DNA from: Methanocalculus sp.
GTDB lineage: Archaea; Halobacteriota; Methanomicrobia; Methanomicrobiales; Methanocorpusculaceae
NCBI GenBank assembly: GCA_013329165.1
Contig: DUKV01000059.1
Span: 1 to 39,288 of the forward strand
Length of the DNA: 39,288 nt
Reading direction: 5' to 3'
The number at the start of each line of letters is the position of its first letter. Position 1 is the stretch's first letter. Of the stretch, positions 27,586-34,845 are shown piece by piece. The notes beneath the pieces were generated by a model. It did no database searches. It saw nothing but the letters and a program-made list of their open reading frames with translations, and was not told the DNA's origin. A program made the translations under genes and the position numbers.

Positions 27586-28521
27586 ATGCGCTATCTCATC
27601 ACCGGCGGTGCCGGGTTCATCGGCTCGAATCTGGCAGATCACCTGGCAGAGGATCATGACATCACCATCATCGATAACTTCGCAACCGGCAGATCCGCGA
27701 ATGTGGCCGATCTCCGCGAGCACAAAAATGTCACCTTCATTGAAGGGAGTATCACCGATCTTGAGCTGATGCAGGAGATCACCCGCGGTGTTGACGGTAT
27801 CTTTCACCAGGCGGCGATCCCCTCCGTCCCCCGCTCGGTGAAGGATCCCCTGACGACGAACGAGGCGAATATCACCGGCACGCTGGTGCTCCTCCAGGCG
27901 GCACAGGAGAATGGAGTCCGGAAGGTGGTCACCGCGTCCTCCTCCTCGGTGTACGGTGATACCCCGACCCTGCCAAAAGAGGAGGGGATGAGTCCAAACC
28001 CGCTCTCCCCCTATGCGGTCTCAAAGCTCGCGGACGAGTACTATGGGAAGGTCTTTTATGAGCTCTATGGGATCCAGACGGTCTTCCTCAGGTACTTCAA
28101 TATCTTCGGGCCCCGGCAGGATCCGGCATCCGAGTACGCGGCGGTGATCCCGAAGTTCATCACCCGGCTGCTCGATGGGAAGCCGCCGATCATCTATGGC
28201 GACGGCGGCCAGACCCGGGACTTCACCTTCATCAGGGATGTCATCCAGGCGAATGAAAAAGCGATGGAGAGCGAGGCGACCGGCATATACAACATCGCCT
28301 GCGGGAAGCGGATCAGCTTAAACGAACTCGCCGATATCCTGATGGAGATCATCGGCACCCAGGCAGAGCCGATCTATGAGCCGCTGCGGGAAGGCGATAT
28401 CCGGGACTCGCTTGCCGATATCTCACGGGCCAGGGCGGCGTTTGGGTATGAGCCGGCATTTACGCTGGAAGAGGGGCTCAAAGAGACGGTCAAATGGTTT
28501 GTGGAGCAGGCAAAGATTTAG
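27586..28521 (+). CDS. SDR-family NAD-dependent nucleotide-sugar epimerase/dehydratase
   Basis: 311 residues. Rossmann motif GGAGFIGS (7-14), catalytic serine region TASSSSVYG (117-124) and YAVSK (Tyr143, Lys147), with RYFNIFGPRQDP later, all typical of extended SDR enzymes of the UDP-glucose/UDP-GlcNAc 4-epimerase (GalE/WbpP-like) group. It should act in the cytoplasm on a nucleotide sugar used for surface glycans or N-glycosylation; exact substrate not readable. Start ATG at 27586 with GGATCTCC just before. Part of a similar gene survives as a fragment at 38974-39120. Confidence 0.93.
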   Translation: MRYLITGGAGFIGSNLADHLAEDHDITIIDNFATGRSANVADLREHKNVTFIEGSITDLELMQEITRGVDGIFHQAAIPSVPRSVKDPLTTNEANITGTLVLLQAAQENGVRKVVTASSSSVYGDTPTLPKEEGMSPNPLSPYAVSKLADEYYGKVFYELYGIQTVFLRYFNIFGPRQDPASEYAAVIPKFITRLLDGKPPIIYGDGGQTRDFTFIRDVIQANEKAMESEATGIYNIACGKRISLNELADILMEIIGTQAEPIYEPLREGDIRDSLADISRARAAFGYEPAFTLEEGLKETVKWFVEQAKI

Positions 28522-28737
28522 GGGGAAATAGAGGATATTCCGGGTGCTCCCTGATAGTCCTCCAAACCGCCTGCGTAACACAATTCCTCGGATTTCCAGA
28601 AGATGACCAAGTGCATCGGAAAAGCTCATAAATAGATTTTCAAGCTTTTGAGAGCCGTATCTGTCGAATCACGGATAGTTTTGCTTTCATCAGATCCCTC
28701 CCGATACCTCTCCTATTCCTCACGGTATAGCAGAACA

Positions 28738-28760
28738 CCTATATCTCTTCAGGTATACCT
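28738..28760 (+). promoter_or_regulatory. Promoter and palindromic operator of the RelBE-like pair
   Basis: CCTATATCT (28738-28746) is a TATA-like box 21-29 bases before the ATG at 28767. Between them is the perfect 10-base palindrome AGGTATACCT (28751-28760). No ribosome site is visible, so the message is probably leaderless. The palindrome is a natural binding site for autorepression by the antitoxin; that is inference. Confidence 0.5.
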
Positions 28761-28766
28761 AAGTAT

Positions 28767-29003
28767 ATGGTAGGAGAAGTAACCACCATCAAGATTACAC
28801 CAGGAGTCAAACAAAGACTTGATAGGTTGAGGCGATATCCCCGTGAGTCATATAACGAGATAATCTCACGGCTTGCAACGGAAAATGAGGAAGAAGGAAT
28901 AACTGAAGAGGATATTGTGGATATTGAAGAAGCGCTTGAGGATATCAAGGCAGGCCGGGTATATTCGACTGCCCAGCTCAAACAGAAACTCGGTCTTGAT
29001 TAA
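28767..29003 (+). CDS. Antitoxin of a RelBE-like pair
   Basis: 78 residues. The N-terminal half (TTIKITPGVKQRLDRLRRYPRE, then SYNEIISRL) is a ribbon-helix-helix-like DNA-binding segment of an archaeal antitoxin family; the C-terminal half (DIVDIEEALEDIKAGRVYS, LKQKLG) is a RelB-type helix that would wrap the toxin. The toxin ATG follows the stop codon with no gap. It has the same N-terminal pattern as the antitoxin at 31504-31950, though their C-terminal parts differ completely. Confidence 0.85.
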   Translation: MVGEVTTIKITPGVKQRLDRLRRYPRESYNEIISRLATENEEEGITEEDIVDIEEALEDIKAGRVYSTAQLKQKLGLD

Positions 29004-29264
29004 ATGGGATACACCATTGTCTGGACCGATAAATCCCGGAAAAACCTTGAAACATTACCAAAAGATACCGCTGCCAGGATAATCGAGCGTGTCGATGCCA
29101 TTCGTGAGGATCCATTTCAGCACATTGACCGGTTGGCGGGATCAGCCTGGTACAAATACCGGGTTGGCAAATACAGGGTTATTCTTGATATAAAACGAAA
29201 TACATTGATAATATATGTCATAAAAGTCGGTCAAAGGAAGGTTGTCTACAGAAACCTGGAGTGA
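29004..29264 (+). CDS. relE: RelE/ParE-family toxin
   Basis: 86 residues, full length for the family. N-terminal YTIVWTDKSRKNLETLP, central RLAGSAWYKYRVGKYRVIL and C-terminal VIKVGQRKVVYRNLE are classic RelE features, with the basic residues that cut ribosome-bound mRNA in this family. Paired with the antitoxin directly upstream. It appears intact. Confidence 0.9.
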   Translation: MGYTIVWTDKSRKNLETLPKDTAARIIERVDAIREDPFQHIDRLAGSAWYKYRVGKYRVILDIKRNTLIIYVIKVGQRKVVYRNLE

Positions 29265-29335
29265 TGGGATCTGAATCAGTCAACCGGGATATCAGAATTC
29301 CGGAGAAGAGCCACAATAGTAGATAGGGTGTTTAG

Positions 29336-29839
29336 ATGGAAGAGAGCATAATTACCTTCTTTGATGGATCCGTATTCCGGCCATTGACACCGGTTGATCT
29401 TGAGGCGGGGAAGAAGTATATCATAACGGTAGTCCCCACGGAATTGGATTATGATATGGAGGAGAAGAATGCCATTTCTCCCTCGTCAACAACCCCCCCG
29501 GCCGGCATACAGGATATACAATCAGGAAGGGAACCAGAAGATGATCAGAGCGGAGAGCATACCTTCAATAACACGCCTGATCATGAGCCTGATGTGAAGG
29601 CACAAGGAGTAAAACCGAAGAAGAGTACCCCTGGCCCTGAAAGCGGAGACGGAGAATTGGTGGCGAGGAAGAAATTCAATCCCGAAGATGTCATCGGGAA
29701 ACCATACAGAAGGGGCATGCTCCCCTATGGCGGCGCAGTTACCAGGGGCCGGATCTCATTTGCTGTCAGTGAGGAGCAATGGCTGGAAGATATGAGGCGC
29801 CTCCGATCGGTTCTAAAAACCCCCGATAGAGAGCCATGA
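29336..29839 (+). CDS. DUF104-like (AF2212-type) antitoxin with long hydrophilic tail
   Basis: 167 residues. The first 35 (FFDGSVFRPLTPVDLEAGKK) match the short beta DUF104 antitoxins that normally pair with a PIN toxin. Residues about 45-110 are hydrophilic, rich in Pro, Glu, Asp and Ser and probably disordered. The C-terminal 50 (GKPYRRGMLPYGGAVTRGR, then EEQWLEDMRRLRSVL) may form a second small module. Family members are usually about 60-80 residues, so the extension is unusual. No PIN toxin gene is next to it. Confidence 0.65.
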   Translation: MEESIITFFDGSVFRPLTPVDLEAGKKYIITVVPTELDYDMEEKNAISPSSTTPPAGIQDIQSGREPEDDQSGEHTFNNTPDHEPDVKAQGVKPKKSTPGPESGDGELVARKKFNPEDVIGKPYRRGMLPYGGAVTRGRISFAVSEEQWLEDMRRLRSVLKTPDREP

Positions 29840-29882
29840 TGAGGTTTTTTACGCCATTCAATACGATAACGGAGAATGCATC

Positions 29883-30098
29883 ATGATGGTGCTGTTTGAA
29901 ACTACCTGTGAAGATGGATACTGGTCAGCCAGGGCAATCGGATTGAGTATTTTTACCGATGGGGAAACATTCGAAGAGCTGCTCAAAAAAATTGAAGAAG
30001 CCGTAATTTTATATTTTGAAGATGATATAAAACCTGGCGAAGAGATCACAATAGAGACCCGGACCACACATCAGGTGCATCACATTGCCTCATCTTAG
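29883..30098 (+). CDS. HicB-like antitoxin, apparently orphan
   Basis: 71 residues with a HicB/UPF0150 pattern: a beta hairpin (EDGYWSARAIGLSIFTDGET) followed by the helix FEELLKKIEEAVILYFEDD. A GGAGAATG ribosome site precedes the ATG at 29883 (ATG at 29886 also possible). HicB normally pairs with HicA, but no HicA-like frame is seen on either side. Confidence 0.75.
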   Translation: MMVLFETTCEDGYWSARAIGLSIFTDGETFEELLKKIEEAVILYFEDDIKPGEEITIETRTTHQVHHIASS

Positions 30099-30142
30099 GG
30101 TTGTTAGCAGCACTGAAATCATCAGAGTCCTTACGATCATAG

Positions 30143-30250
30143 CAGCAGAAAGCCCACGACGCAATGCTTGAAGAATGCCAAGTAACGTCAGAACCCCACG
30201 TCCTTAAAGAAATCCAGATGCAAAGGGAAAAGTACTTCGAGTCATCATAA
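30143..30250 (+). other. Short protein-like tail, possible gene remnant
   Basis: A 35-codon open stretch ending in TAA (contains HDAMLEECQVTSEPHVLKEI) reads like the C-terminal end of a helical protein, but is cut off upstream by a stop at 30140-30142. Not recognised. It could be the last trace of a toxin lost between the HicB-like gene and the DUF2283 gene. Confidence 0.25.
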
Positions 30251-30308
30251 ATCCAATTCTATCTCCAAATCGTGTGATAACAATATTCTTTGACAGGAGG
30301 GAACGACC

Positions 30309-30509
30309 ATGAAAGTGACCATCGATAAAGAGGCTGATGCAGTGTATATGCGGCTGTCTGATGCCCCTATTAAGGATTCAGAAGAGATCAAGCCGGGCGT
30401 CATCCTAGATTACGATGACGAGAATAACCTGATTGGTATTGAGATCCTCAATATCTCCAGGCGTGTGCCTTCCGCCGTGTTGACTTCGGTTCAGCTGGAG
30501 ACTGCATAG
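30309..30509 (+). CDS. DUF2283 family small protein
   Basis: 66 residues matching DUF2283: VTIDKEADAVYMRLSDAP, then PGVILDYDDENNLIGIEILNIS. A strong AGGAGGG ribosome site precedes the ATG. DUF2283 proteins are often beside toxin-antitoxin genes, and some are proposed antitoxins; here no partner toxin follows. Confidence 0.85.
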   Translation: MKVTIDKEADAVYMRLSDAPIKDSEEIKPGVILDYDDENNLIGIEILNISRRVPSAVLTSVQLETA

Positions 30510-30540
30510 TCTCATTTTTTTCCTCCTCGCTATTCCATGT

Positions 30541-30733
30541 GGGTAGTTTGAAGCTGGTGCAACGCCTGGGCTATCTGTCAGATACAATCGGGCGGGATAT
30601 GGGCCGCACCCTTCCCCAGCCGGAGTCACACAACAATCTGCTCCTGGATCCGACGATGCCAGCTGTTGGGAGGAAGAATCCTGCATAGCGGCTGGTTATC
30701 AATACCGATGTGACGGATGGATCATTCGCATGA
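30541..30733 (+). pseudogene. Truncated second copy of the abiEi antitoxin gene (3' end only)
   Basis: Translates as the last 60 or so residues of the intact AbiEi at 35106-35879 (RLGYLSDTIGRDMGRTLPQP, then LLLDPTMPAVGRKNPA), with only a few changes, followed by an in-frame TAG at 30686-30688 where the intact gene reads TGG. The stop (TGA, 30731-30733) and the ATGA overlap with the next gene are kept. All the 5' part, including the winged-helix domain, is missing. Confidence 0.88.
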
Positions 30734-30800
30734 TTCCTGCTCGCGAGATCAAGGAGATGGCGCGTGAATCCGGGGTTCCTGTATAAACAATGAAAGCAGA
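30730..30800 (+). pseudogene. Truncated second copy of the abiEii toxin gene (5' end only)
   Basis: The first 18 codons (MIPAREIKEMARESGVPV) are identical to the intact AbiEii at 35876, then a TAA at 30784-30786 replaces TCA and similarity fades by about 30800. No nucleotidyltransferase motif survives. Together with the preceding fragment this is the junction of a duplicated abiE operon whose two ends have been deleted. Confidence 0.85.
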
Positions 30801-30865
30801 TTCAGGTGCGGTAACCCGTTCGATCTATTTCTGCAATCTACCCTCATAACCTGACCCCTCGTTCC

Positions 30866-31209
30866 GCCAGTGAGGATATTGGCGCTTTCAGCGCTCATGA
30901 AGTTGGACTGGATCTATTGGATCTCCGTTCGATGGCAAATATCGTTTTTTTAACGCGCCCTGCCGCTCCCATTCGAAGGGCAAAACACCGCACACCTGCT
31001 AGTCGCTGGCGTACCATCTCCTGCACAGCGCCTCTGTGGGCTTACCCTCACCCGAACCAGGCACCGGTGCTCCCTGCGATTTATCCGGACCTCCCTGCTA
31101 TCCTCACCCCTCCCTTCAGGTGAAGGGGGCAGGGGGGATTGCCTTTGGGAGGAGTGTCGCAGTCTGACAGATAATCAAAGAGAGATGGAGGCTGCCTGTA
31201 CGCGCTTGC
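30866..31209. repeat. Dispersed repeat, copy A
   Basis: About 344 bases. It opens with a small hairpin (GCGC, five bases, GCGC near 30882-30894), carries CGCCCTGCCGCTCCCATTCG, a C-rich/G-rich stem (CCCTTCA/TGAAGGG inside TCCCTGC...GCAGGGGGG), then GCCTTTGGGAGGAGTGTC and AGTCTGACAGAT, ending near GCTGCCTGTACGCGCTTG. It is nearly identical to copy E over its last 250 bases. Stretch 30800-30865 before it shows nothing. Confidence 0.85.
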
Positions 31210-31231
31210 ATTTGAGATGTATGAATAATTC

Positions 31232-31507
31232 TCAAAGAAGATCCTTCTTATGATACATGAGAATAAGTGCTTCCCCGTCAACCGTGCAATCGATAGCCTC
31301 CATAAACTGCTGCTTTGAGAGATGGAGCTGTTCTGCCATGAGACCGAGCAGCCGATCACCGATCTCCTTTTTGCCATGAGATACCCATGTTCGGATCTCT
31401 GTATCGCACCCATTGTGCTGAAATGTCAGTTTGATATGCTTCGACATCTCTGTCGAGAACCCCTTCTTCTTCAGCCGGGCGATAATTGTGTGATTCTTCC
31501 GGCTCAC
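31232..31507 (-). CDS. HicA-like toxin (mRNA interferase-like)
   Basis: 91 residues. N-terminal MSRKNHTIIARLKKKGF and central TWVSHGKKEIGDRLLGLMAEQLHLS, ending FMEAIDCTVDGEAL, match archaeal HicA-like proteins; the His in VSHG is the position of the catalytic His in HicA. It starts with GTG at 31507, overlapping the antitoxin stop by GTGA, so the two are co-translated. Likely an RNA-targeting toxin by family; no direct proof here. Confidence 0.7.
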   Translation of the reverse strand: MSRKNHTIIARLKKKGFSTEMSKHIKLTFQHNGCDTEIRTWVSHGKKEIGDRLLGLMAEQLHLSKQQFMEAIDCTVDGEALILMYHKKDLL

Positions 31508-31950
31508 GGCATCAGATCTCCTCTATCAAACTCTTCTGGTATAAGGGATATGAGTTTCTGCCTGAACAATTGTGCTCCTGAAGAGAGCTTGTGAATATCC
31601 TGCTCTACATAATCCTTCCAGTTCTCTTCGAATTCATCTGTTATCTCCACAAGAGCTTCATGAAGATTTGGTGCTGATGCAAGGAGATGAAATTCGTGGT
31701 TATAAAGGATAAATTCCCCATCATCTCTCTCGCATGAGAGGTCGATTGGATCTGCAGGCGTATGGATCGTATCATGAATCCGCACATACAAGAGAGGGAT
31801 GTGGAATGGTGGCTGGTCATGTGTATCGGTTGCACGCTCGTTAACAATCCGTTCAATCACGTCACTATATGTTTCGCGGGGGTGCTCCTTCAGCCCGTTC
31901 AGCCGGTCTTTCACCCCTGTTACGATCTTGATTGAACTCATGCTCTTCAT
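31504..31950 (-). CDS. Antitoxin-like protein of the HicA-like pair, with unusual C-terminal domain
   Basis: 148 residues. Residues about 4-30 (SSIKIVTGVKDRLNGLKEHP, then RETYSDVIERIV) match the DNA-binding N-terminus of the antitoxin at 28767. Residues 35-148 are a separate domain (PLLYVRIHDTIHTPADPIDL, later NLHEALVEITDEFEENWKDY) that I do not recognise; it would be expected to neutralise the toxin. The ATG at 31950 is used because an operator-like repeat and a TATA box end right before it, fitting a leaderless message; ATG at 31941 is also possible. Confidence 0.72.
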   Translation of the reverse strand: MKSMSSIKIVTGVKDRLNGLKEHPRETYSDVIERIVNERATDTHDQPPFHIPLLYVRIHDTIHTPADPIDLSCERDDGEFILYNHEFHLLASAPNLHEALVEITDEFEENWKDYVEQDIHKLSSGAQLFRQKLISLIPEEFDRGDLMP

Positions 31951-31980
31951 ACCACCATGTACCCCCATGGTGGTATATAG
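31951..31980 (-). promoter_or_regulatory. Operator and TATA box of the HicA-like pair
   Basis: Perfect inverted repeat with nine-base arms ACCACCATG (31951-31959) and CATGGTGGT (31966-31974) around a six-base spacer, followed upstream (minus strand) by TATATAG complement at 31974-31980. The arms fill the space between TATA box and start codon, the place where antitoxin binding would block transcription. Confidence 0.65.
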
Positions 31981-32213
31981 TATTTCTGATCGGACGGCCA
32001 GATCCGGAGCAGCGAACAAATGCCTTGCCTCCTATCGGATGCAACCTGGGGTGGACTCTCATTTGGCGATACGTTATTTCAGAATGAGATTAAGTGGAGT
32101 TATCAGGAGAAGATATCTAAAAGAGATTGCAGTATTTGCGAGAGCCAGAGAAATGGTTGTTGAAGTTGCTGTTGGTGAGAGTGATAGAAAAGCCTTTGAA
32201 TTATGAAAACTCA

Positions 32214-32831
32214 ATGCAGATTATGGATGCTCACACCTTCTCCCGGTATTCAATACAGGTATCAGGAGCAGTACAGAGGGTTGGCTATGGGCATATTGTT
32301 CAGAATAGTGCCCGAAAATTAAAAATTACCGGTTATATCGAGAACCTTGAAGGATATGATCTGCACATCATAGCAGAGGGGCGTGTAGACGACCTTGATG
32401 CATTCATCCAGGCTATCAGGATTGTGGAGTATCCAATAGATGTTGAAGAGATTTGTACCGTTGAAGAAGAATATAAAGGAGATTATTCTTATTTTGCGGT
32501 GATCAGAGGCTCTCCGGAAGATGAGCTTGCAGAGAGATTTGATACTGCAATTGCAATCTTTTCACGAATGGAGAAGAAACAGGATATTTCCCTTGAGAAG
32601 CATGACACGTCAATTTCATTGCAGGAAAAGACGATCGGTCTTCAGAGAGAGACGATCGGTCTTCAGAAAGATACTATCAGTCTTCAACAAGAGACACTGA
32701 CTGAAGTGAAAGGAATGAGGAGTGACCTCGATGATCACTTAAATAAGGAGATCTCTGAGATGCGCATGGAATTAAAGGAGATCAGGACGGCATTGATACA
32801 ATATGGAATTATGAATGCCGTAAAGTCATGA
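32214..32831 (+). CDS. Acylphosphatase-like domain with C-terminal repetitive coiled coil
   Basis: About 205 residues. Residues about 8-95 follow the acylphosphatase fold: YSIQVSGAVQRVGYGHIVQN where the family has VxGxVQGVGFR, then GYIENLEGYDLHIIAEG with the conserved Asn. The catalytic Arg of GVGFR is Gly here (RVGYG), so classic acylphosphatase activity is doubtful. Residues about 120-200 form a heptad-patterned coiled coil (TIGLQRE, TIGLQKD, TISLQQE) encoded by 21-base tandem repeats. The ATG at 32214 is preferred because it starts shortly before the domain; ATG at 32223 is possible. Role unknown; perhaps a binding module that oligomerises through the coil. Confidence 0.75.
   Translation: MQIMDAHTFSRYSIQVSGAVQRVGYGHIVQNSARKLKITGYIENLEGYDLHIIAEGRVDDLDAFIQAIRIVEYPIDVEEICTVEEEYKGDYSYFAVIRGSPEDELAERFDTAIAIFSRMEKKQDISLEKHDTSISLQEKTIGLQRETIGLQKDTISLQQETLTEVKGMRSDLDDHLNKEISEMRMELKEIRTALIQYGIMNAVKS
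32609..32692 (+). repeat. 21-base tandem repeats inside the coiled-coil coding region
   Basis: Four 21-base units, the middle two nearly identical (GACGATCGGTCTTCAGAGAGA is 32630 onwards to 32650; next unit 32651-32671; then a diverged one to 32692; an older one at 32609-32629). Each encodes one heptad, so copy-number change would lengthen or shorten the coil without shifting frame. Confidence 0.75.
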
Positions 32832-32949
32832 GAATAATAAAGTAATCTGTCACCTTATCAGTCCGAGTGGAACAGTCCTCAATCCCCATTCTGTCTCCGG
32901 TGAAGGCGATCCTCATGGCCAACAGGACGATGATGTTCGTCTTCATTGA

Positions 32950-33160
32950 GGGGATATCAGCGCTATCGCGCTCATGCTGTTCGCTCATGCTGTTGTACTG
33001 GCTCTCCATCAGATGCAGAAGGTTCCTGGAGATACAGGATCTCGGTTCATCTACGCAGACACCGGATCTCCGTCCACCCATGCTGAACATCAATTTTTGG
33101 CGCGTCCTGCCGCTTCCATTTGAGATGAGGAATACCGCCCACCTGCACCCGGCAGCTGAT
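32950..33160. repeat. Dispersed repeat, copy B (short, diverged)
   Basis: Shares the opening hairpin GATATCAGCGCTATCGCGCT, the following TGTTGTACTGG...TCCATCAGATGCAGAA, and CGCGTCCTGCCGCTTCCATT with the other copies, but the C-rich/G-rich stem and the 3' third are missing. An eighteen-base or so local duplication (GCTCATGCTGTTC) is present. It fills most of the gap 32832-33173, which holds no gene. Confidence 0.7.
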
Positions 33161-33173
33161 AGATCTACAATTA

Positions 33174-33650
33174 TCAGAATCCTGAGAGATCCAGAATCTT
33201 TTGATATTCTTTCTCACTGATTCGAAACCCTGCTTCTCGAAGTGCTCGAAAATCCTCACGAAAGTTTAGAAGACCGCCTTCGGCTGCCGTAAGGAGAATA
33301 CCTATGGTCCCGGTTATCTGCAGATTTACCGCCAGAGCAGCATCTCTTCCATCCTTATCATCAATAATAAGAAGGGCATCCTCCTCTTTTGCCAGAATAA
33401 TTGCCTCTGCTTCGCCGCGATCTATGTTCACATAGAGAGCATCGACCGCTGTCCTGTTCTGGACGGGAACTACAGAAATCCAGGATGCAGACCTGACATC
33501 ATCGGCACCAAAGAGAAAACCTCCTCGGGTGACCACTTCATCATAGACCTCTTCAGGGATCAGAACAGTACCGCAAAGGGACTAAAGAATAGTGAGCCTG
33601 TTTATTTTGGATAATGCAATAAGAGGAGTAGAATTTGAAACGAACTTCAT
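33174..33650 (-). pseudogene. DUF3368 (PIN-like) toxin gene interrupted by an amber stop at codon 23
   Basis: Reading on from the ATG at 33650 gives MKFVSNSTPLIALSKINRL, TIL, then TAG (33584-33582), then SLCGTVLIPEEVYDEVV and the rest of a full DUF3368 protein (RGEAEAIILAKE, LLIIDDKDGRDAA, TGTIGILLTAAEGG). There is no frameshift: one codon separates the two halves, in a place where relatives usually have Lys, Arg or Glu. The ATG overlaps the antitoxin stop (ATGA), the normal layout of UPF0175/DUF3368 pairs. A translation start after the stop would lose the N-terminal strand and active-site residues. Confidence 0.85.
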
Positions 33651-33922
33651 TCCTTCTGCCGTCCCAGGTATGATCGAAGTGTCCTGAGATCAGCTTCTGC
33701 ATCCTCTGCATCATAGTCAAGAGGTACTCCTTTCTCATCCAGCATGAGGATCATCTCCCATTTGTTCCGAACCCCGGCCAGCTCGGCAGCCTTGCCCAGG
33801 GAGAGGCGCCCTTCCCGGTACAATGCCACGGCTAACGTCCGGCGAAGAAATTGGTCAAGATCTGATCTCCTGATTTTCATGCTGGACAGAATCGTATCCG
33901 GAAGTGTGATAACGGCCTCCAT
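33647..33922 (-). CDS. UPF0175 family antitoxin
   Basis: 91 residues matching UPF0175: TLPDTILSSMKIRRSDLDQF, LAVALYREGRLSLGKAAELA (helix-turn-helix), KWEMILMLDEKGVPLDYDAED. These pair with DUF3368/PIN-like toxins, and such a gene follows directly, though interrupted. GAGGGAAC lies upstream of the ATG at 33922. Confidence 0.88.
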   Translation of the reverse strand: MEAVITLPDTILSSMKIRRSDLDQFLRRTLAVALYREGRLSLGKAAELAGVRNKWEMILMLDEKGVPLDYDAEDAEADLRTLRSYLGRQKE

Positions 33923-33943
33923 AGTGTTCCCTCACTATTTAGA
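33921..33943 (-). promoter_or_regulatory. Small inverted repeat at the UPF0175 start
   Basis: ATAGTG (33921-33926) and CACTAT (33933-33938) flank a six-base spacer that contains the ribosome site, with an A/T-rich CTAAATAG complement next to it. It could be the antitoxin's own operator or an mRNA hairpin that covers the ribosome site. Confidence 0.4.
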
Positions 33944-33984
33944 CGTGTCAACCTCAGATAGCATAATTCTTCCCCCAAACGATC

Positions 33985-34385
33985 GGTTCCCTTCACCGGA
34001 CGGGGCTAATCGCCCCGCCAGTGAGGATATCAGCGCTTCCGCGCTCATGAGGTTGTACTGGATCTCCATGAGATACAGAGGATAGCTGGAGATACCTGAT
34101 TTCTGTCCCTACCTGCAAAAGTGAATGGGTGACGCGCCCTGCCGCTCCCATTTGAGAAGAGGATCACCGCCCGCCTGCAATCGCTGGCATACCATCTCCT
34201 GAACAACGTCTCCATGGGCTTACCCTCACCCGCACCAGGCACAGGTGATCCCGCGATTGCAAGGGACCCCCCTGCTATCCTCACCCCCCCTTCGGGTGAA
34301 GGGGGGCAGGGGGGATTGCCTTTGGGAGGAGTGTCACAGTCTGACAGATATCAAAGAGAGGTGGAGGCTGCCTGTAAGCGCTGGT
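33985..34385. repeat. Dispersed repeat, copy C
   Basis: A full-length copy, with the 5' stem GGGGC-TAATC-GCCCC, opening hairpin AGCGC-TTCC-GCGCT, central CGCCCTGCCGCTCCCATTTG, a C-rich/G-rich stem (CCCCCTTCGGGTGAAGGGGGG region, 34285-34315) and the 3' block GCCTTTGGGAGGAGTGTCAC to CTGCCTGTAAGCGCT. It is more diverged from A and E than they are from each other, and holds an extra stretch at 34070-34120. No gene lies in 33944-34440. Confidence 0.8.
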
Positions 34386-34447
34386 GACTGAATGGTAATC
34401 CGCAAGCCGATATGAAAGAATTGACCCCTCGCTCCTCCGGGGGGGCA

Positions 34448-34480
34448 CCGCCTACCCCCTCCGGTTCCCGGGGCAGGCGG
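34448..34480. repeat. GC-rich hairpin between repeat copies C and D
   Basis: CCGCCT (34448-34453) pairs with AGGCGG (34475-34480), with further C/G pairing inside (CCCC/GGGG). It follows the phrase GACCCCTCGCTCCTCCGG, which recurs after copy D near 34889, so it may be part of a longer repeat unit. Confidence 0.5.
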
Positions 34481-34487
34481 CCTCTCG

Positions 34488-34845
34488 GCCACCGAACGGG
34501 GCTCGCCGCCCCGCCGGGAGGATATCAGCGCTATCGCGCTCATGCTGTTGTACTGGATCTCAATCAGATGCAGAATATCGATTTTTAACGCGTCCTGCCG
34601 CTCCCATTCGAAGGGCAAAACACAGCCCAACGTGCAATCGCTGGCGTACCATCTCCTGCACAGCGCCTCTGTGGGCTTACCCTCGCCCGCACCAGGTACA
34701 GGTGATCCCGCGATTGCTCAGACCCCCCTGCTATCCTCACCCCTCCCTTCAGGTGAAGGGGGCAGGGGGGATTGCCTTTGGGAGGAGTGTCACAGTCTGA
34801 CAGATATCAAAGAGAGACGGAAGCTGCCTGTAAGCGCTTGTCTAT
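34488..34845. repeat. Dispersed repeat, copy D
   Basis: A full-length copy that opens with the stem ACGGGGC-TCGCC-GCCCCG and the hairpin AGCGC-TATC-GCGCT, then runs through CGCGTCCTGCCGCTCCCATT and the C-rich/G-rich stem to GCCTGTAAGCGCTTGTCT. Hairpin loops differ between copies while the stems are kept. After it, up to 35000, only a diverged tail phrase is seen. Confidence 0.85.

Noticed and set aside
30901..31123. Open frames inside the dispersed repeats (also 36804-37067 and 34542-34856)
   Set aside because: The frames are not kept open across all copies and the conserved parts are the hairpins, so coding is unlikely.
32084..32206. 41-codon open frame before the acylphosphatase-like gene
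   Set aside because: Short, no ribosome site, no recognisable family; could be chance.
33582..33584. Pyrrolysine at the amber codon of the DUF3368 gene
   Set aside because: Nothing in the window supports Pyl use (no pylT or pylS), and relatives have varied residues there; nonsense mutation is simpler. Kept only as an alternative in the finding.
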